A DNA stretch of 64,000 nt from an uncultured bacterium (GCA_937890835.1 CALADF010000035.1:124001-188000), one strand, 5' to 3'. Positions 38,991 through 47,533 are shown, counted from the first letter of the stretch. Notes: generated by a model from the sequence alone, not told the origin. Numbers and translations: made by a program.

Positions 38991-39067
38991 AATCCTAGCA
39001 AATTACTATTATTTACTTGATTGAAACGAAAAGGCGTGTATATTATTCCTAGCAAATCGCTAGGAAT
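38991..39067 (+). promoter_or_regulatory. iscS promoter with palindromic operator and upstream half-site
   Basis: Perfect dyad with arms ATTCCTAGC (39045-39053) and GCTAGGAAT (39059-39067) and an AAATC spacer. The 11-mer TCCTAGCAAAT within it is repeated exactly 54 bases upstream (38993-39003). TTGATT (39017) and TATATT (39039, 16-base spacer) or TATTAT (39041, 18) form a promoter between them, so the dyad covers the -10/start region. This looks like repression by a dimeric factor; an IscR/Rrf2-type regulator would fit an Fe-S operon, but no such gene is adjacent. Confidence 0.7.
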
Positions 39068-39097
39068 AAATCTTTCAACGAGGAAGAGACGATCGAC

Positions 39098-40303
39098 ATG
39101 AGGCAGATCTATCTGGACAATGCATCGACCACGCCGGTTCGCCCTGAGGTGCTCGAGGCCATGATGCCGTATTATTCCGAAGAGTTCGGCAATCCGTCCT
39201 CGATCTACCCGCTTGGGCAGAGGGCGGCTGATGCGGTGGCCGAGGCGCGTGATGTTCTCGCGGGGGCCCTTGGCGCGAAATCCTCCGAAGTGTATTTCAC
39301 CTCGGGCGGATCCGAGGCGGATAACTGGGCGATCAAGGGCTTCGCGCGTGCGAATGCGAAAAAGGGCCGGCACATCGTCACCAGCTCCATCGAGCATCAC
39401 GCGGTTCTGCACACCTGTCAAGCGCTCGAGCGCGAGGGCTTCGAAGTGACGTATCTGCCCGTCGACTCCGAGGGCGTCGTCTCGCCCGAGGAATTCGAGG
39501 AGGCGCTGCGCCCCGACACCATCTTGGCGTCAGTCATGTTCGCCAACAACGAGATCGGCACGGTGCAGCCCGTCGCCGAGCTTGCGCGCATCGCCCACGA
39601 GCATGGCGTGGCCTTCCACACCGACGCGGTGCAGGCGTTTTGCCATGAGTCGATCGACGTGCGCGCGTTGGGGATCGACATGCTTTCCGCGTCGGCGCAT
39701 AAGCTCTACGGCCCGAAGGGCGCAGGCCTGCTCTACGTCAAGCGCGGCGTGAAGCTCGAGAACCTCATCGACGGCGGTCAGCAGGAACGCGGCAGGCGCG
39801 CAACCACCGAAAACGTGCCCGGCATCGTGGGATTTGCGAAGGCGGCCGAGCTCGCGCTGGCCGAGCGCAGTTTGCAGCACGCTCGCCAGTCGGCGCTGCG
39901 CGATCATGCCATCGAGCGCATCCTGGCTGAGATTCCCCATGCGAAGCTCAACGGCAGCCGCACCGCGCGTCTTGCGAACAACGTGAACGTATCGTTTGAG
40001 TTCATCGAGGGCGAGGGCATGCTTTTGCAGCTGGCCGCGCGGGGCATCTGCGTTTCAAGCGGAAGCGCGTGCACCTCGGGCTCGCTCGATCCGAGCCACG
40101 TGCTTCTGGCGATCGGGCTTCCTCATGAGATCGCGCACGGCTCGCTGCGCATGACGCTCGGGCGCGACACCGCGCTCGAGGACGTCGACTTCGCGATCGA
40201 TTCGTTGAAGACGACGCTCTCGAATCTGCGTGCCATGAGCCCGCTTTACGAGGACTTCAAGCAGGGTCGCGTGGGTTCCATCATCGAGGAGCGCTTCTCG
40301 TAA
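39098..40303 (+). CDS. iscS: Cysteine desulfurase (IscS/NifS family)
   Basis: 401-residue PLP enzyme releasing sulfur from L-cysteine for Fe-S cluster and thio-cofactor synthesis. It opens with the classic YLDNASTTPVRPEVLEAM. The PLP-binding Lys is in LSASAHKLYGPKGAGLL, with SIEHHAVLHTC and HTDAVQAF, and the catalytic Cys is in CVSSGSACTSGSLDPSHVL. The length of the Cys loop is that of the group I (IscS/NifS) branch. It is followed by the IscU-like scaffold, forming a minimal ISC-type operon without IscR, HscA or ferredoxin. The upstream operator is described separately. Confidence 0.94.
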   Translation: MRQIYLDNASTTPVRPEVLEAMMPYYSEEFGNPSSIYPLGQRAADAVAEARDVLAGALGAKSSEVYFTSGGSEADNWAIKGFARANAKKGRHIVTSSIEHHAVLHTCQALEREGFEVTYLPVDSEGVVSPEEFEEALRPDTILASVMFANNEIGTVQPVAELARIAHEHGVAFHTDAVQAFCHESIDVRALGIDMLSASAHKLYGPKGAGLLYVKRGVKLENLIDGGQQERGRRATTENVPGIVGFAKAAELALAERSLQHARQSALRDHAIERILAEIPHAKLNGSRTARLANNVNVSFEFIEGEGMLLQLAARGICVSSGSACTSGSLDPSHVLLAIGLPHEIAHGSLRMTLGRDTALEDVDFAIDSLKTTLSNLRAMSPLYEDFKQGRVGSIIEERFS

Positions 40304-40416
40304 GGGCGGCTTCGCACGCGGCGACGACGTGTGATTTTTTCGGAACGGTACGGGTTCGCGCCGAGCGCGAGCTCTATGAGCAGCGCCCTTAGACGGGCGA
40401 GAACAGGAGGGCCGTC

Positions 40417-40884
40417 ATGGCCATGAACTACTCGGATAAGGTGATGGACCACTTCACCAACCCGCGCAACGTCGGCGAAATCGAGAACGCCAGCGGTTGC
40501 GGCACGGTGGGCAATGCGGTGTGCGGCGACATCATGCGCATCTACCTCGACATCGACGACGCGGGCGTCATCAACGACGCGAAGTTCAAGACCTTCGGAT
40601 GCGGTGCCGCCATCGCCACCTCCTCGATGGCGACGGAGTTGGTGCGCGGCAAGACCGTGCAGGAGGCGCTTGCGGTGACGAACAAGGCGGTCATGGAGGC
40701 TCTCGACGGTCTGCCGCCCGTGAAGGTGCATTGCTCGCTTCTCGCGGAGGAGGCCATTCACGCCGCGTTGTGGGATTACGCCGAGAAGCACGGCATTCAG
40801 ATCGAGGGCCTCGAGAAGCCCGTGTCCGACATCGGCGAACACGATCACCACGTTGAGCTGGTCGAATCCGAAGAGGAACTCTAA
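40417..40884 (+). CDS. iscU: Fe-S cluster assembly scaffold IscU/NifU
   Basis: 155-residue scaffold protein that receives sulfur from IscS and assembles Fe-S clusters. The three ligand cysteines are present (NAVCGDIM, KTFGCGAAIA, VKVHCSLLAE), as is YSDKVMDHFTNPRNVGEIEN at the start. The C-terminal ~25 residues form an acidic/His-rich tail (DIGEHDHHVELVESEEEL) beyond the usual core. AGGAGG lies six bases before the ATG. It is 113 bases behind iscS and ends at a strong terminator. Confidence 0.94.
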   Translation: MAMNYSDKVMDHFTNPRNVGEIENASGCGTVGNAVCGDIMRIYLDIDDAGVINDAKFKTFGCGAAIATSSMATELVRGKTVQEALAVTNKAVMEALDGLPPVKVHCSLLAEEAIHAALWDYAEKHGIQIEGLEKPVSDIGEHDHHVELVESEEEL

Positions 40885-40917
40885 GCTTTCGGCGCTCGAC
40901 GTGCGCATTCCCTGCTG

Positions 40918-40970
40918 AACCCCGCCTTTCCAACCTCGTTCGACGGGGAGGAACGGGCGGGGTTTCCCTT
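40918..40970 (+). terminator. Terminator of the iscS-iscU operon
   Basis: AACCCCGCC (40918-40926) pairs with GGCGGGGTT (40956-40964), followed by TCCCTTCT. The long loop contains further CCTCG/CGGGG pairing. Confidence 0.65.
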
Positions 40971-40985
40971 CTGATCCGTTCTGGT

Positions 40986-41017
40986 TGCATGTATAATGCA
41001 TGCATATGACATGCATG
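40986..41017 (+). promoter_or_regulatory. Toxin-antitoxin promoter with TGCATG operator repeats
   Basis: TATAAT at 40992-40997 is surrounded by three TGCATG palindromes (40986, 40997, 41012). The density of half-sites over the -10/start region is typical of autoregulation by ribbon-helix-helix antitoxins. Confidence 0.6.
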
Positions 41018-41032
41018 AGGAAAGGGGTGGAT

Positions 41033-41446
41033 ATGCCGGCGTTGCAGGTGAGGGATTTTCCCGATGAGCTGTATGCGGAGTTGAAAGCGTGCGCGGAGCG
41101 CGAGCACCGAAGCGTCGCTCAGCAGATGATCGTCGCGGCGGAGGAGATGCTCGCCAGACGGGCGTTCGCGGAAGAGCCGCCGCAGGCTTCGAAGTACGCG
41201 CCGGCGCAGGTCGTTCCATCTTATCTCGACTTCTCCACGGAAGAGGAGCGCGCCGAGCGCATGCGCAAGCGCAAGAGAATCTTCGAGGAGATGGACCGTT
41301 GGCGCGAGGAGCATCCCATGCCCGAGTTCTCCACCGAGCAAATCGTTCAGTGGATACGGGAGGATAGGGATGGTCGCACCGACGATATCCTCGAAGCATC
41401 TGGGTTTTCAGCCCCCGATGTCGATCGATATGCAAAGGGGGCGTAG
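41033..41446 (+). CDS. Ribbon-helix-helix antitoxin (FitA/Arc-like)
   Basis: 137-residue protein. The N-terminal ~40 residues (PALQVRDFPDELYAELKACA, then EREHRSVAQQMIVAAEEML) match the FitA/Arc-type ribbon-helix-helix DNA-binding domain. The long charged C-terminus would wrap the toxin. The ATG at 41033 with AGGGG six bases upstream is chosen over an in-frame upstream start lying in the operator region. Only three bases separate it from the PIN toxin, the canonical antitoxin-toxin order. Confidence 0.85.
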   Translation: MPALQVRDFPDELYAELKACAEREHRSVAQQMIVAAEEMLARRAFAEEPPQASKYAPAQVVPSYLDFSTEEERAERMRKRKRIFEEMDRWREEHPMPEFSTEQIVQWIREDRDGRTDDILEASGFSAPDVDRYAKGA

Positions 41447-41449
41447 GGG

Positions 41450-41863
41450 ATGATAGTTCTCGATGCAAGCGCTGCTACCGCTATCGTGCGGGGGAGCGCT
41501 GAGGGCAAAGGACTTGAAGCACTTGTTCTCGAAGGCGAGCGAGCCGTAGCCCCCGACCTTTTTCATTGCGAAATGGCTAGCGTAGCGTGGAAATGCGCGG
41601 CGACGGGAGTAATGAATGCGGAAGAGGCGCGTTTTCTGATGGATGGCGCGCTGAGCCTTATCGACGAGTTCTATCCCGAGGGGTCTCTCGCGCAGGAAGC
41701 TTGTATCGAGTCGCTTCGGCGGAATCATCCCGCATACGATATGTTCTACATGGTGCTTGCGCGAAGGACGGGTGCGACATTGTTCACGCTTGATGAAAAG
41801 CTCATGCGCATCTGCCGCGATGCGGGCGTGAGTTGCGTGGACCTTGCGGCGCTGCCCGATTAG
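41450..41863 (+). CDS. PIN-domain toxin (VapC/FitB-like ribonuclease)
   Basis: 137-residue PIN-domain protein, predicted Mg-dependent ribonuclease toxin. Acidic site residues are visible: Asp5 in IVLDASAA, Glu in LFHCEMASVAW (~residue 41), Asp in AYDMFYMVLARRTGA (~97) and the fourth in FTLDEKL. AGGGG precedes the ATG, three bases behind the antitoxin stop. The pair should form a type II module; targets are usually initiator tRNA or rRNA loops, unknown here. Confidence 0.9.
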   Translation: MIVLDASAATAIVRGSAEGKGLEALVLEGERAVAPDLFHCEMASVAWKCAATGVMNAEEARFLMDGALSLIDEFYPEGSLAQEACIESLRRNHPAYDMFYMVLARRTGATLFTLDEKLMRICRDAGVSCVDLAALPD

Positions 41864-42165
41864 CGTCCGGTCGGAGCCGTTCGCTGTGAGAGGCCATGCG
41901 TTTGCCGCCGTCGGGGCGACGCGCTTCGCCAGCATGCTTGCGGGCGCATGCTTGCTGCGCGCGTTGGTCACGGGTCGTTGCGTCGTTTGCGTGCTCGCCG
42001 TCGCCTGGGTTCGATTAGCGGTGGCAGATTGGTGCGATCGTCGGGACTCGACACTTTCGTCCCTGCTGGTTTTTCATCGGTCGTGTACGCGCATGATACA
42101 ATGATCAATTGTCTGAAAACCAAAGGATGCGCTTTGCGCTGTGCGTTTCGCCGGGATGGTTCGAT

Positions 42166-42187
42166 GATTCGCGATGCTTCGCGAATC
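42166..42187 (+). promoter_or_regulatory. Perfect 9-bp hairpin in the metG leader
   Basis: GATTCGCGA (42166-42174) and TCGCGAATC (42179-42187) form a perfect stem with a TGCT loop, about 95 bases before the metG ATG. A TACAAT box at 42097-42102 may be the promoter. No T-box motif is seen. The gap 41864-42281 contains these; short open frames across it are not supported. Confidence 0.45.
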
Positions 42188-42281
42188 CCTGCCGGGCTTC
42201 TTGGTGCGCTCTGCCGATGCGCGTCCGCCGAATCTGCCGAAGGTTTCATTCGCCCGAGGTGGAAAGGAGCTTGAGAGCACC

Positions 42282-43871
42282 ATGTCAAAGGGAACTTACT
42301 CGTTCACCACCCCCATCTACTACGTCAACGCGGCACCGCATTTGGGCACCGCTTACACTACCATCGCCGCGGATACCGTCGCGCGCTACCAGCGCATGAA
42401 CGGCTACGACGTGGCGTTCGTCACGGGCATGGACGAGCACGGCCAGAAGGTCGCCGACACCGCCGAGGCCAAGGGCATGACGCCGCAGGATTGGTGCGAC
42501 TCCATGGAGCCTGCCTTCCGCGATGCGTGGGACATGCTCGGCATCACCTATACCGACTTCGTGCGCACCACCGAGCCGCGTCATGCGCGCACCGTGCAGA
42601 AGTTCTGGAACGACCTGTATGAGAAGGGCTACCTGTACAAGGGCAGCTACGAGGGTTGGTACTGCGTTCACGAGGAGACTTACTACGCCGAGAGCGACCT
42701 CGAGAAGAACGAAGAGGGCCAGTTCGTGTGCCCCGACTGCAAGCGTCCCGTTCAGCTGATGGCTTCCGGCGAGGAGAACTGGTTCTTCAAGCTGTCCGAC
42801 TTCCAGGAGCCGCTGCTTAAGTTCTACGAGGAGAACCCCGCGTTCATTCGCCCCGAGACGCGCAAAAACGAGATCGTGTCGTTTGTCAGCGCGGGTCTGA
42901 AAGACCTTTCCATTTCCCGCTCCACTTTCGACTGGGGCGTGCCGCTGCCCTTCGACGAGGGGCATGTCGCCTACGTGTGGGCCGATGCGCTTCTGGCCTA
43001 CCTCACCGGCATCGGCTACGGCGATGAAGGCGAGCGTGCGGGCGAGTTCGATCGTGCATGGCCGATGCAATATCACTTCGTGGGCAAGGACATCACGCGC
43101 TTCCATTGCGTCATCTGGCCGGCAATGCTGATGGCCGCGGACCTGCCCATCACCCATACGGTGTTCGGTCACGGTTTCCTTCTCACCAAGGGCGAGAAGA
43201 TGTCGAAGAGCAAGGGCAACGCGCTCAAGCCCGCCGACCTGGTGCGCGTGTTCGGTGTGGACGCCTACCGTTACTACTTCATGAGCGACGTGCAGTTCGG
43301 CCATGACGGCTCCATCTCCATGGAGCGCATGGTGCAGGTGTACAACGCCGATCTGGCGAACACTTGGGGAAACTTGGTCAGCCGCGTCACCAACATGACG
43401 AAGAAGTACTTCGGCGCTCAGGTGCCCGAGGTTCCCGCAGCCTTCGCGAATGCGGAGAACCCGCTGGCAGAGGTTGCCGCAGGCCTGTACGCCGAGTACG
43501 ACCACGCGCTCGGCCTGGTCGACTTCACGGCGGCGGCTCAGGCGGTGCAGAAGCTCGCGGAGCGCGCGAACCGCTACATCGAGGAGACCGAGCCCTTCCG
43601 TTTGGCCAAGGACCCCGAGCGAGCTGACGAGCTGGCGTTCGTGATGTACAACCTGCTCGAGGCCATTCGCATCATCGCGCTGTACATGGCTCCGTTCGCG
43701 CCGAACACCTCCGCCGAGGTGTTCCGTCGCCTGTCGCTTGGCGACATCGCCGATGTCGTGGACATAGAGGCGGCCACTGCTTGGGGCCAGCTGCCCGCAG
43801 GCAACGCGGTGGAGATCGGCGACCCGCTGTTCCCGCGTCTCGACGTGGACGACCTGCCCGATTTTGAGTAA
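42282..43871 (+). CDS. metG: Methionyl-tRNA synthetase
   Basis: 529-residue class I aminoacyl-tRNA synthetase charging tRNA-Met. The HIGH-like motif is in PIYYVNAAPHLGTAYTTIA; VTGMDEHGQKV follows. The zinc knuckle region has Cys in YCVHEETYYAE and VCPDCKR; the catalytic KMSKSKGN loop is intact. The anticodon-binding helical domain completes the protein, and the C-terminal EMAP/tRNA-binding domain found in some bacteria is absent. The ATG at 42282 has GAGAG five bases upstream and a stronger AAAGGAG ~12 upstream. It is followed by tatD and rsmA, a common bacterial order. Confidence 0.95.
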   Translation: MSKGTYSFTTPIYYVNAAPHLGTAYTTIAADTVARYQRMNGYDVAFVTGMDEHGQKVADTAEAKGMTPQDWCDSMEPAFRDAWDMLGITYTDFVRTTEPRHARTVQKFWNDLYEKGYLYKGSYEGWYCVHEETYYAESDLEKNEEGQFVCPDCKRPVQLMASGEENWFFKLSDFQEPLLKFYEENPAFIRPETRKNEIVSFVSAGLKDLSISRSTFDWGVPLPFDEGHVAYVWADALLAYLTGIGYGDEGERAGEFDRAWPMQYHFVGKDITRFHCVIWPAMLMAADLPITHTVFGHGFLLTKGEKMSKSKGNALKPADLVRVFGVDAYRYYFMSDVQFGHDGSISMERMVQVYNADLANTWGNLVSRVTNMTKKYFGAQVPEVPAAFANAENPLAEVAAGLYAEYDHALGLVDFTAAAQAVQKLAERANRYIEETEPFRLAKDPERADELAFVMYNLLEAIRIIALYMAPFAPNTSAEVFRRLSLGDIADVVDIEAATAWGQLPAGNAVEIGDPLFPRLDVDDLPDFE

Positions 43872-44001
43872 GTTCTGCTTTGAGCGCGCTGGCGTTCGTC
43901 TGGCGTCAGGGCGCGCTCATCGCGCAAAGGATCGGCGACGTGCCGTCGCGTCGCTTGCGAGATCGTTGCTGTGCGGTCTCGCGCAAACAAGGAGTTGACC
44001 T

Positions 44002-44961
44002 GTGATGGACGAACCTGTTTTTCGTGACGAGCTGTTTCGGAAGAAGCGCAAGAAAGGCGTATGGCAGGTGGTCGATGCTCCCGACACGCAGGTCAACGTG
44101 GCCGATACCCATGCGCATCTGCATCTTCTGGGCGATCCTCCGTTAGCGTTGGCGCGTGCGGGCATGCACCGCGTCGGATTCATCGAGTCGATCGTGGATC
44201 CGGTGGAAGACGGGCGCGTGGCGTACGATCAGATGCCTCGATGGGTGAGGGAGGCGGGCGTGAACATGCATCACATGTTCACGCGGTGTTGAGGGCAGCC
44301 CTGTCCGCGCGTGCCGCGGATGCGCATCGCCGCCGGCGTTCATCCCCACAACGCCAAGTCCTACGACGCCGATATGGAACGCTTCCTGCTTGAGCTTCTC
44401 AGCGACAAGCGCACGAGCGCTCTCGGCGAGGTGGGGCTTGATTATCATTACGACTTTTCTCCTCGCGAGGTTCAGCGTGACGTGTTCCGCCGTCAGGTTC
44501 AGATAGCCCACGAAACGGGGCTGCCTCTGATTCTGCATATGCGCGAAGCTCACGACGATGGGTTCCGCATTTTGGAGGAGGAGGGCTTCCCGTCGGCGGG
44601 CGTTTTGCTGCACTGTTTCAACCTCGACCGGGAAGAGCTCGAGCGTTGGGTTGAGCGTGACTGCTTCATCGCGTTCGGCGGCCCGCTCACGTTCAAGAAG
44701 GCCGACTACGTCCGTGATGCTGCGGCTCGCGTCCCACTTGATCATTTGCTCACCGAGACGGATTCGCCCTACATGACGCCCGAGCCGTTGCGCGGGACGG
44801 TGTGCGAGCCTGCTCATGTCATCTGGACGGCGGAGAAGCTTGCAGAGGTGCTTGGATGCGAAGATCACGACAAGCGCGTGATGCTCGGCAAGACGTATCG
44901 AAACGCGCTCGATCTGCTCGATCGGGATCCGACGCCGTGGCAAGTTGAGCACGGCGCGTGA
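44002..44961 (+). CDS. tatD: TatD family metal-dependent DNase with in-frame TGA (possible selenocysteine)
   Basis: 319-codon frame of the TatD nuclease family (TIM barrel, exonuclease linked to DNA repair). Metal-site motifs: VADTHAHLHLL, AAGVHPHNAKSYD, SALGEVGLDYHYDF, PLILHMREAHDD, VLLHCFNLDRE and LTETDSPYMTPEP. The frame is broken only by TGA at 44290-44292 (MFTRC-TGA-GQPCPRVPRM); both sides are in the same frame. A 7-bp stem (44303-44309 with 44315-44321) with a CGTGC loop begins 10 bases after the TGA. Either this is selenocysteine, a nonsense change of a Cys codon, or an error. GTG 44002 has AAGGAG seven bases upstream. Position between metG and rsmA is the common one. Confidence 0.8.
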
Positions 44962-45035
44962 TGGCGTTCGTGAAGCGTGAAGAACAAACGTCGCGCGGCG
45001 TTTCCGACCCCGCGGCATGAACGAAAGGAAACCGG

Positions 45036-46340
45036 ATGCATCGCGTGATCATCGTCGGCTCGCCTCGTCCCGACGGGCGAAGCGCCTCTTTGGCCGATGA
45101 GCTTTTCAACGCCTGTATCGACGAGTGCCCCGAAGACGGGGTGTCCATCGTCTCCGTCGCCAGCACGGAGGTGGCTCCCTGCGTTGGGTGCGAAGCGTGC
45201 GCGCAGGCGCTTGACGAGGCCCCTGATGCTATCGCCGAGGGCGACCCGCTCGAGCCGTGCGAGTCTATCGCGTCAAGCGATGCCGCGCTGCACCAATGCG
45301 TCATCGACGACGACATGCCCGAGGTGCGCAAGCACCTCGATGCCGCCGACGAGCTTATCGTGGTTTCGCCGGTGTACTTCTCAGGCGCGCCCTCTCAGCT
45401 GAAGGCGCTGCTCGATCGCATGCAGCCTTACTTTCACTCCACGGCTCGCCGCGGCGAGAAGCGCCCGCTTGTTCTGCACGTGGTAGGCGAGGGCGGCGAT
45501 CCTCACGGTTTCGAGCCGCTTATCGGGGTGGTCCGCTCGGCGTTCGCCGTCGCGGGCTTCGAGTTGGAAATGGTGCTCGATTGGGTCGGCAAGATCGACG
45601 AGAACGGCGAAATCGTGGCGGAAGCGGAGGAGTATACCGTTGCGCCCGTTGGCGCGCATGTAGCGTATTGGGTTGACGAAGGTGCCGGGGAACCCGGCTG
45701 CGGTGAAGATGCGGGCGATGTGGAAGTCGTCGAGGCTTGGGATAAGGAGCTTTCCCGCGACGATGACGCCGACGCTCTCATCGCCGAAGACGCTGCCAGG
45801 GCGATGGTGCTTGAACCTGCTGCCGAGCGCGTCGAAGATGCGGGCGCTCCCGTAGACGATGGGAGCGAGGGGCCCGCTTCAGACGAAGATGACTTCGAGG
45901 CCCTCAGTTACGTGGGCGGCTCTCCCCGAGGCCGCGCTCAACGTGAGCCGGGTTCTCGAGGGGAGCGCGCGGCGGGCAGGGCGAAGCTCTCGCTCAAGAG
46001 CACGCAAGCGCCCGGAGAGGGCTCTTCGGATGATGTCGGCAAGGCGGGCGGCGCCTCCTCGCGAGGTGGGCAGGCGAATCGCGCTGGCACGGGCAAGGGC
46101 TCTGCAAGCGGCAAATCCCAGGGCAAGGCGAACGCATTGGCGCGTGGCGGGTCGGGCAAGGGCGCATCGGCGTCGCGAAGGCGCTCGGACGCTTCGGGCG
46201 GCAAGTCCGCTTCGCGCAAGCAGGCAGGGCGCGCATCGGGCGGTGGCGGCCAGGGCAAGCCTCGCGCGGGCAAGGGCGGTAAGCCCTCCTCGGGTGGCAG
46301 ACCCGCTTCGGGCGGCAAGGGAGGGAGGCGCCGTGGGTAG
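45036..46340 (+). CDS. Flavodoxin-fold NAD(P)H-dependent oxidoreductase with long basic low-complexity tail
   Basis: 434 residues. The first ~200 are an NADPH-dependent FMN reductase/flavodoxin-like domain: the phosphate loop IIVGSPRPDGRSASLADEL, the CVGCEACAQAL cysteine motif of iron-sulfur-flavoprotein-type reductases, and SPVYFSGAPSQLKALLDR. Then comes an acidic stretch (~205-300) and finally ~135 residues almost only Gly/Ser/Lys/Arg/Ala, repeating GKGxxASG-like units to the end. Such a tail would bind nucleic acid or polyanions. Its last bases overlap the rsmA start by eight bases. AAAGGA precedes the ATG. The tail codons are GC-rich like the neighbours. Confidence 0.85.
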   Translation: MHRVIIVGSPRPDGRSASLADELFNACIDECPEDGVSIVSVASTEVAPCVGCEACAQALDEAPDAIAEGDPLEPCESIASSDAALHQCVIDDDMPEVRKHLDAADELIVVSPVYFSGAPSQLKALLDRMQPYFHSTARRGEKRPLVLHVVGEGGDPHGFEPLIGVVRSAFAVAGFELEMVLDWVGKIDENGEIVAEAEEYTVAPVGAHVAYWVDEGAGEPGCGEDAGDVEVVEAWDKELSRDDDADALIAEDAARAMVLEPAAERVEDAGAPVDDGSEGPASDEDDFEALSYVGGSPRGRAQREPGSRGERAAGRAKLSLKSTQAPGEGSSDDVGKAGGASSRGGQANRAGTGKGSASGKSQGKANALARGGSGKGASASRRRSDASGGKSASRKQAGRASGGGGQGKPRAGKGGKPSSGGRPASGGKGGRRRG

Positions 46341-47280
46341 CCTCTCGCCTTTAGCGAGCGTTTCCGCGACGCGCGACGTTCTCGCCGCTCACGGGCTTGC
46401 GACTAAGAAATCGCTCGGTCAGAACTTTCTCATCAACGACGACATCCTGCGCAAGATCATCGATCTCGCCGAGGTGTCCTCCGACGATGCGGTGCTCGAA
46501 GTAGGCCCGGGGATCGGCACGCTCACCATCGCGCTTCTCAAGCATGCGGGGTTCGTGGTTTCGGTCGAACGCGATACCGATCTGCCCGCCGTGCTCGAGG
46601 ACACGCTCGATCCCTGGGCGGATCGCTTCAAGCTCATCAGCAAAGATGCGCTCGCGTTGACCGAAGACGAGCTGTCCCGGTCGTTCGGCGACTTCGGGAT
46701 GCCGTGCAAGCTGGTGGCGAACCTTCCCTATGCGGTGGCGGCCACCATCGTGCTCGATTTCTTCGAACGATTCGATTGCTTGGGCAGCGTGACGGTCATG
46801 GTGCAGAAAGAGGTTGCCGACCGCATGGCTGCCGAACCCGGCAGCAAGAACTACGGCGCCTATACGGTGAAGCTGTCGTTCTACGCGCGCCCGGCGGGGC
46901 GCTTCTCCGTAGGACCCGGCAATTTCTTCCCGCCGCCGCATGTGGACAGCGCCGTGCTGAGGCTCGATCGCGTCACGCCGTGCGATGAGAACGGCGATCC
47001 GCTACCTCCCGATTTGGTTCGCACATCATGTGCTATGGCCGATGCCGCGTTCGCGAGCAGGCGGAAAACGCTGGCGAACTCGTGCAAGACGTACTTCGCA
47101 GGCAGGGGAAAGAAAGACGCCGCGATCGTCGATCGCCTGGGGGAGCTGTTCGAGATGGCGGGAGTCGATCCAAAACGGCGTGGTGAAACGCTCGAGCAGG
47201 TGGAGTTCGTGCGCCTGGGCAAAGCGTATCTCACGCTTTCGGGGGGCGACTGTGGCGAAGGGGGATGCTGTGGACGATAA
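46333..47280 (+). CDS. rsmA: 16S rRNA dimethyladenosine transferase
   Basis: 315-residue enzyme dimethylating A1518/A1519 in 16S rRNA helix 45, a late ribosome assembly step. KsgA signatures: KKSLGQNFLINDDILRKII, VLEVGPGIGTLTIALL (SAM site), VANLPYAVAATIVL (NLPY motif), MVQKEVADRM and GRFSVGPGNFFPPPHVDSAVL. The GTG at 46333 has GGGAGG just upstream and overlaps the preceding gene's end by eight bases, suggesting translational coupling. The C-terminal helical domain is complete and is followed by a short Cys/Gly-rich tail. Confidence 0.95.
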   Translation: MGSLSPLASVSATRDVLAAHGLATKKSLGQNFLINDDILRKIIDLAEVSSDDAVLEVGPGIGTLTIALLKHAGFVVSVERDTDLPAVLEDTLDPWADRFKLISKDALALTEDELSRSFGDFGMPCKLVANLPYAVAATIVLDFFERFDCLGSVTVMVQKEVADRMAAEPGSKNYGAYTVKLSFYARPAGRFSVGPGNFFPPPHVDSAVLRLDRVTPCDENGDPLPPDLVRTSCAMADAAFASRRKTLANSCKTYFAGRGKKDAAIVDRLGELFEMAGVDPKRRGETLEQVEFVRLGKAYLTLSGGDCGEGGCCGR

Positions 47281-47452
47281 GCGCATGGACGAATGCCCCT
47301 CCGTGGAGGACATGGAACGTTTCGTGGATGCGGTCACCACGGCTTCGTGGAAAGCGCCCAGCGAAGAGGCGGAGACGTCTTATCGGGAGAGTCTCGACGC
47401 TTTGCGCACGACGTTGCCGCCCATCATGCCTCCCGGGACTTCGACGCGCTAG
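47270..47452 (+). CDS. Small hypothetical acidic protein overlapping the rsmA end
   Basis: 60-codon frame starting GTG at 47270 with AAGGGGG six bases upstream, overlapping the rsmA stop by 11 bases; an ATG at 47285 is the alternative. The product (CPSVEDMERFVDAVTTASW, then SYRESLDALRTTLPPIMPPG) is acidic and helix-prone, with no recognised family. Coupling to rsmA and coherent amino-acid composition support a real gene; coding evidence is modest. Confidence 0.45.
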   Translation: MDDKRMDECPSVEDMERFVDAVTTASWKAPSEEAETSYRESLDALRTTLPPIMPPGTSTR

Positions 47453-47533
47453 AGGGTTTTCCGAACTAGAGCCTGTTGGCTGCTTTGCGGATGATCGCCG
47501 GCCGGCTGAACCCGCATTGTCGTGAAGAACGCG

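Noticed and set aside
38648..39020. Overlapping 116- and 93-codon frames upstream of iscS
   Set aside because: No Shine-Dalgarno sequence, no recognisable product, and one runs into the isc control region.
41844..42274. Short open frames between the PIN toxin and metG
   Set aside because: They overlap the metG leader promoter and hairpin and have no ribosome site or family.
42103..42281. T-box riboswitch in the metG leader
   Set aside because: The hairpin is present but the conserved T-box sequence and an antiterminator are not.
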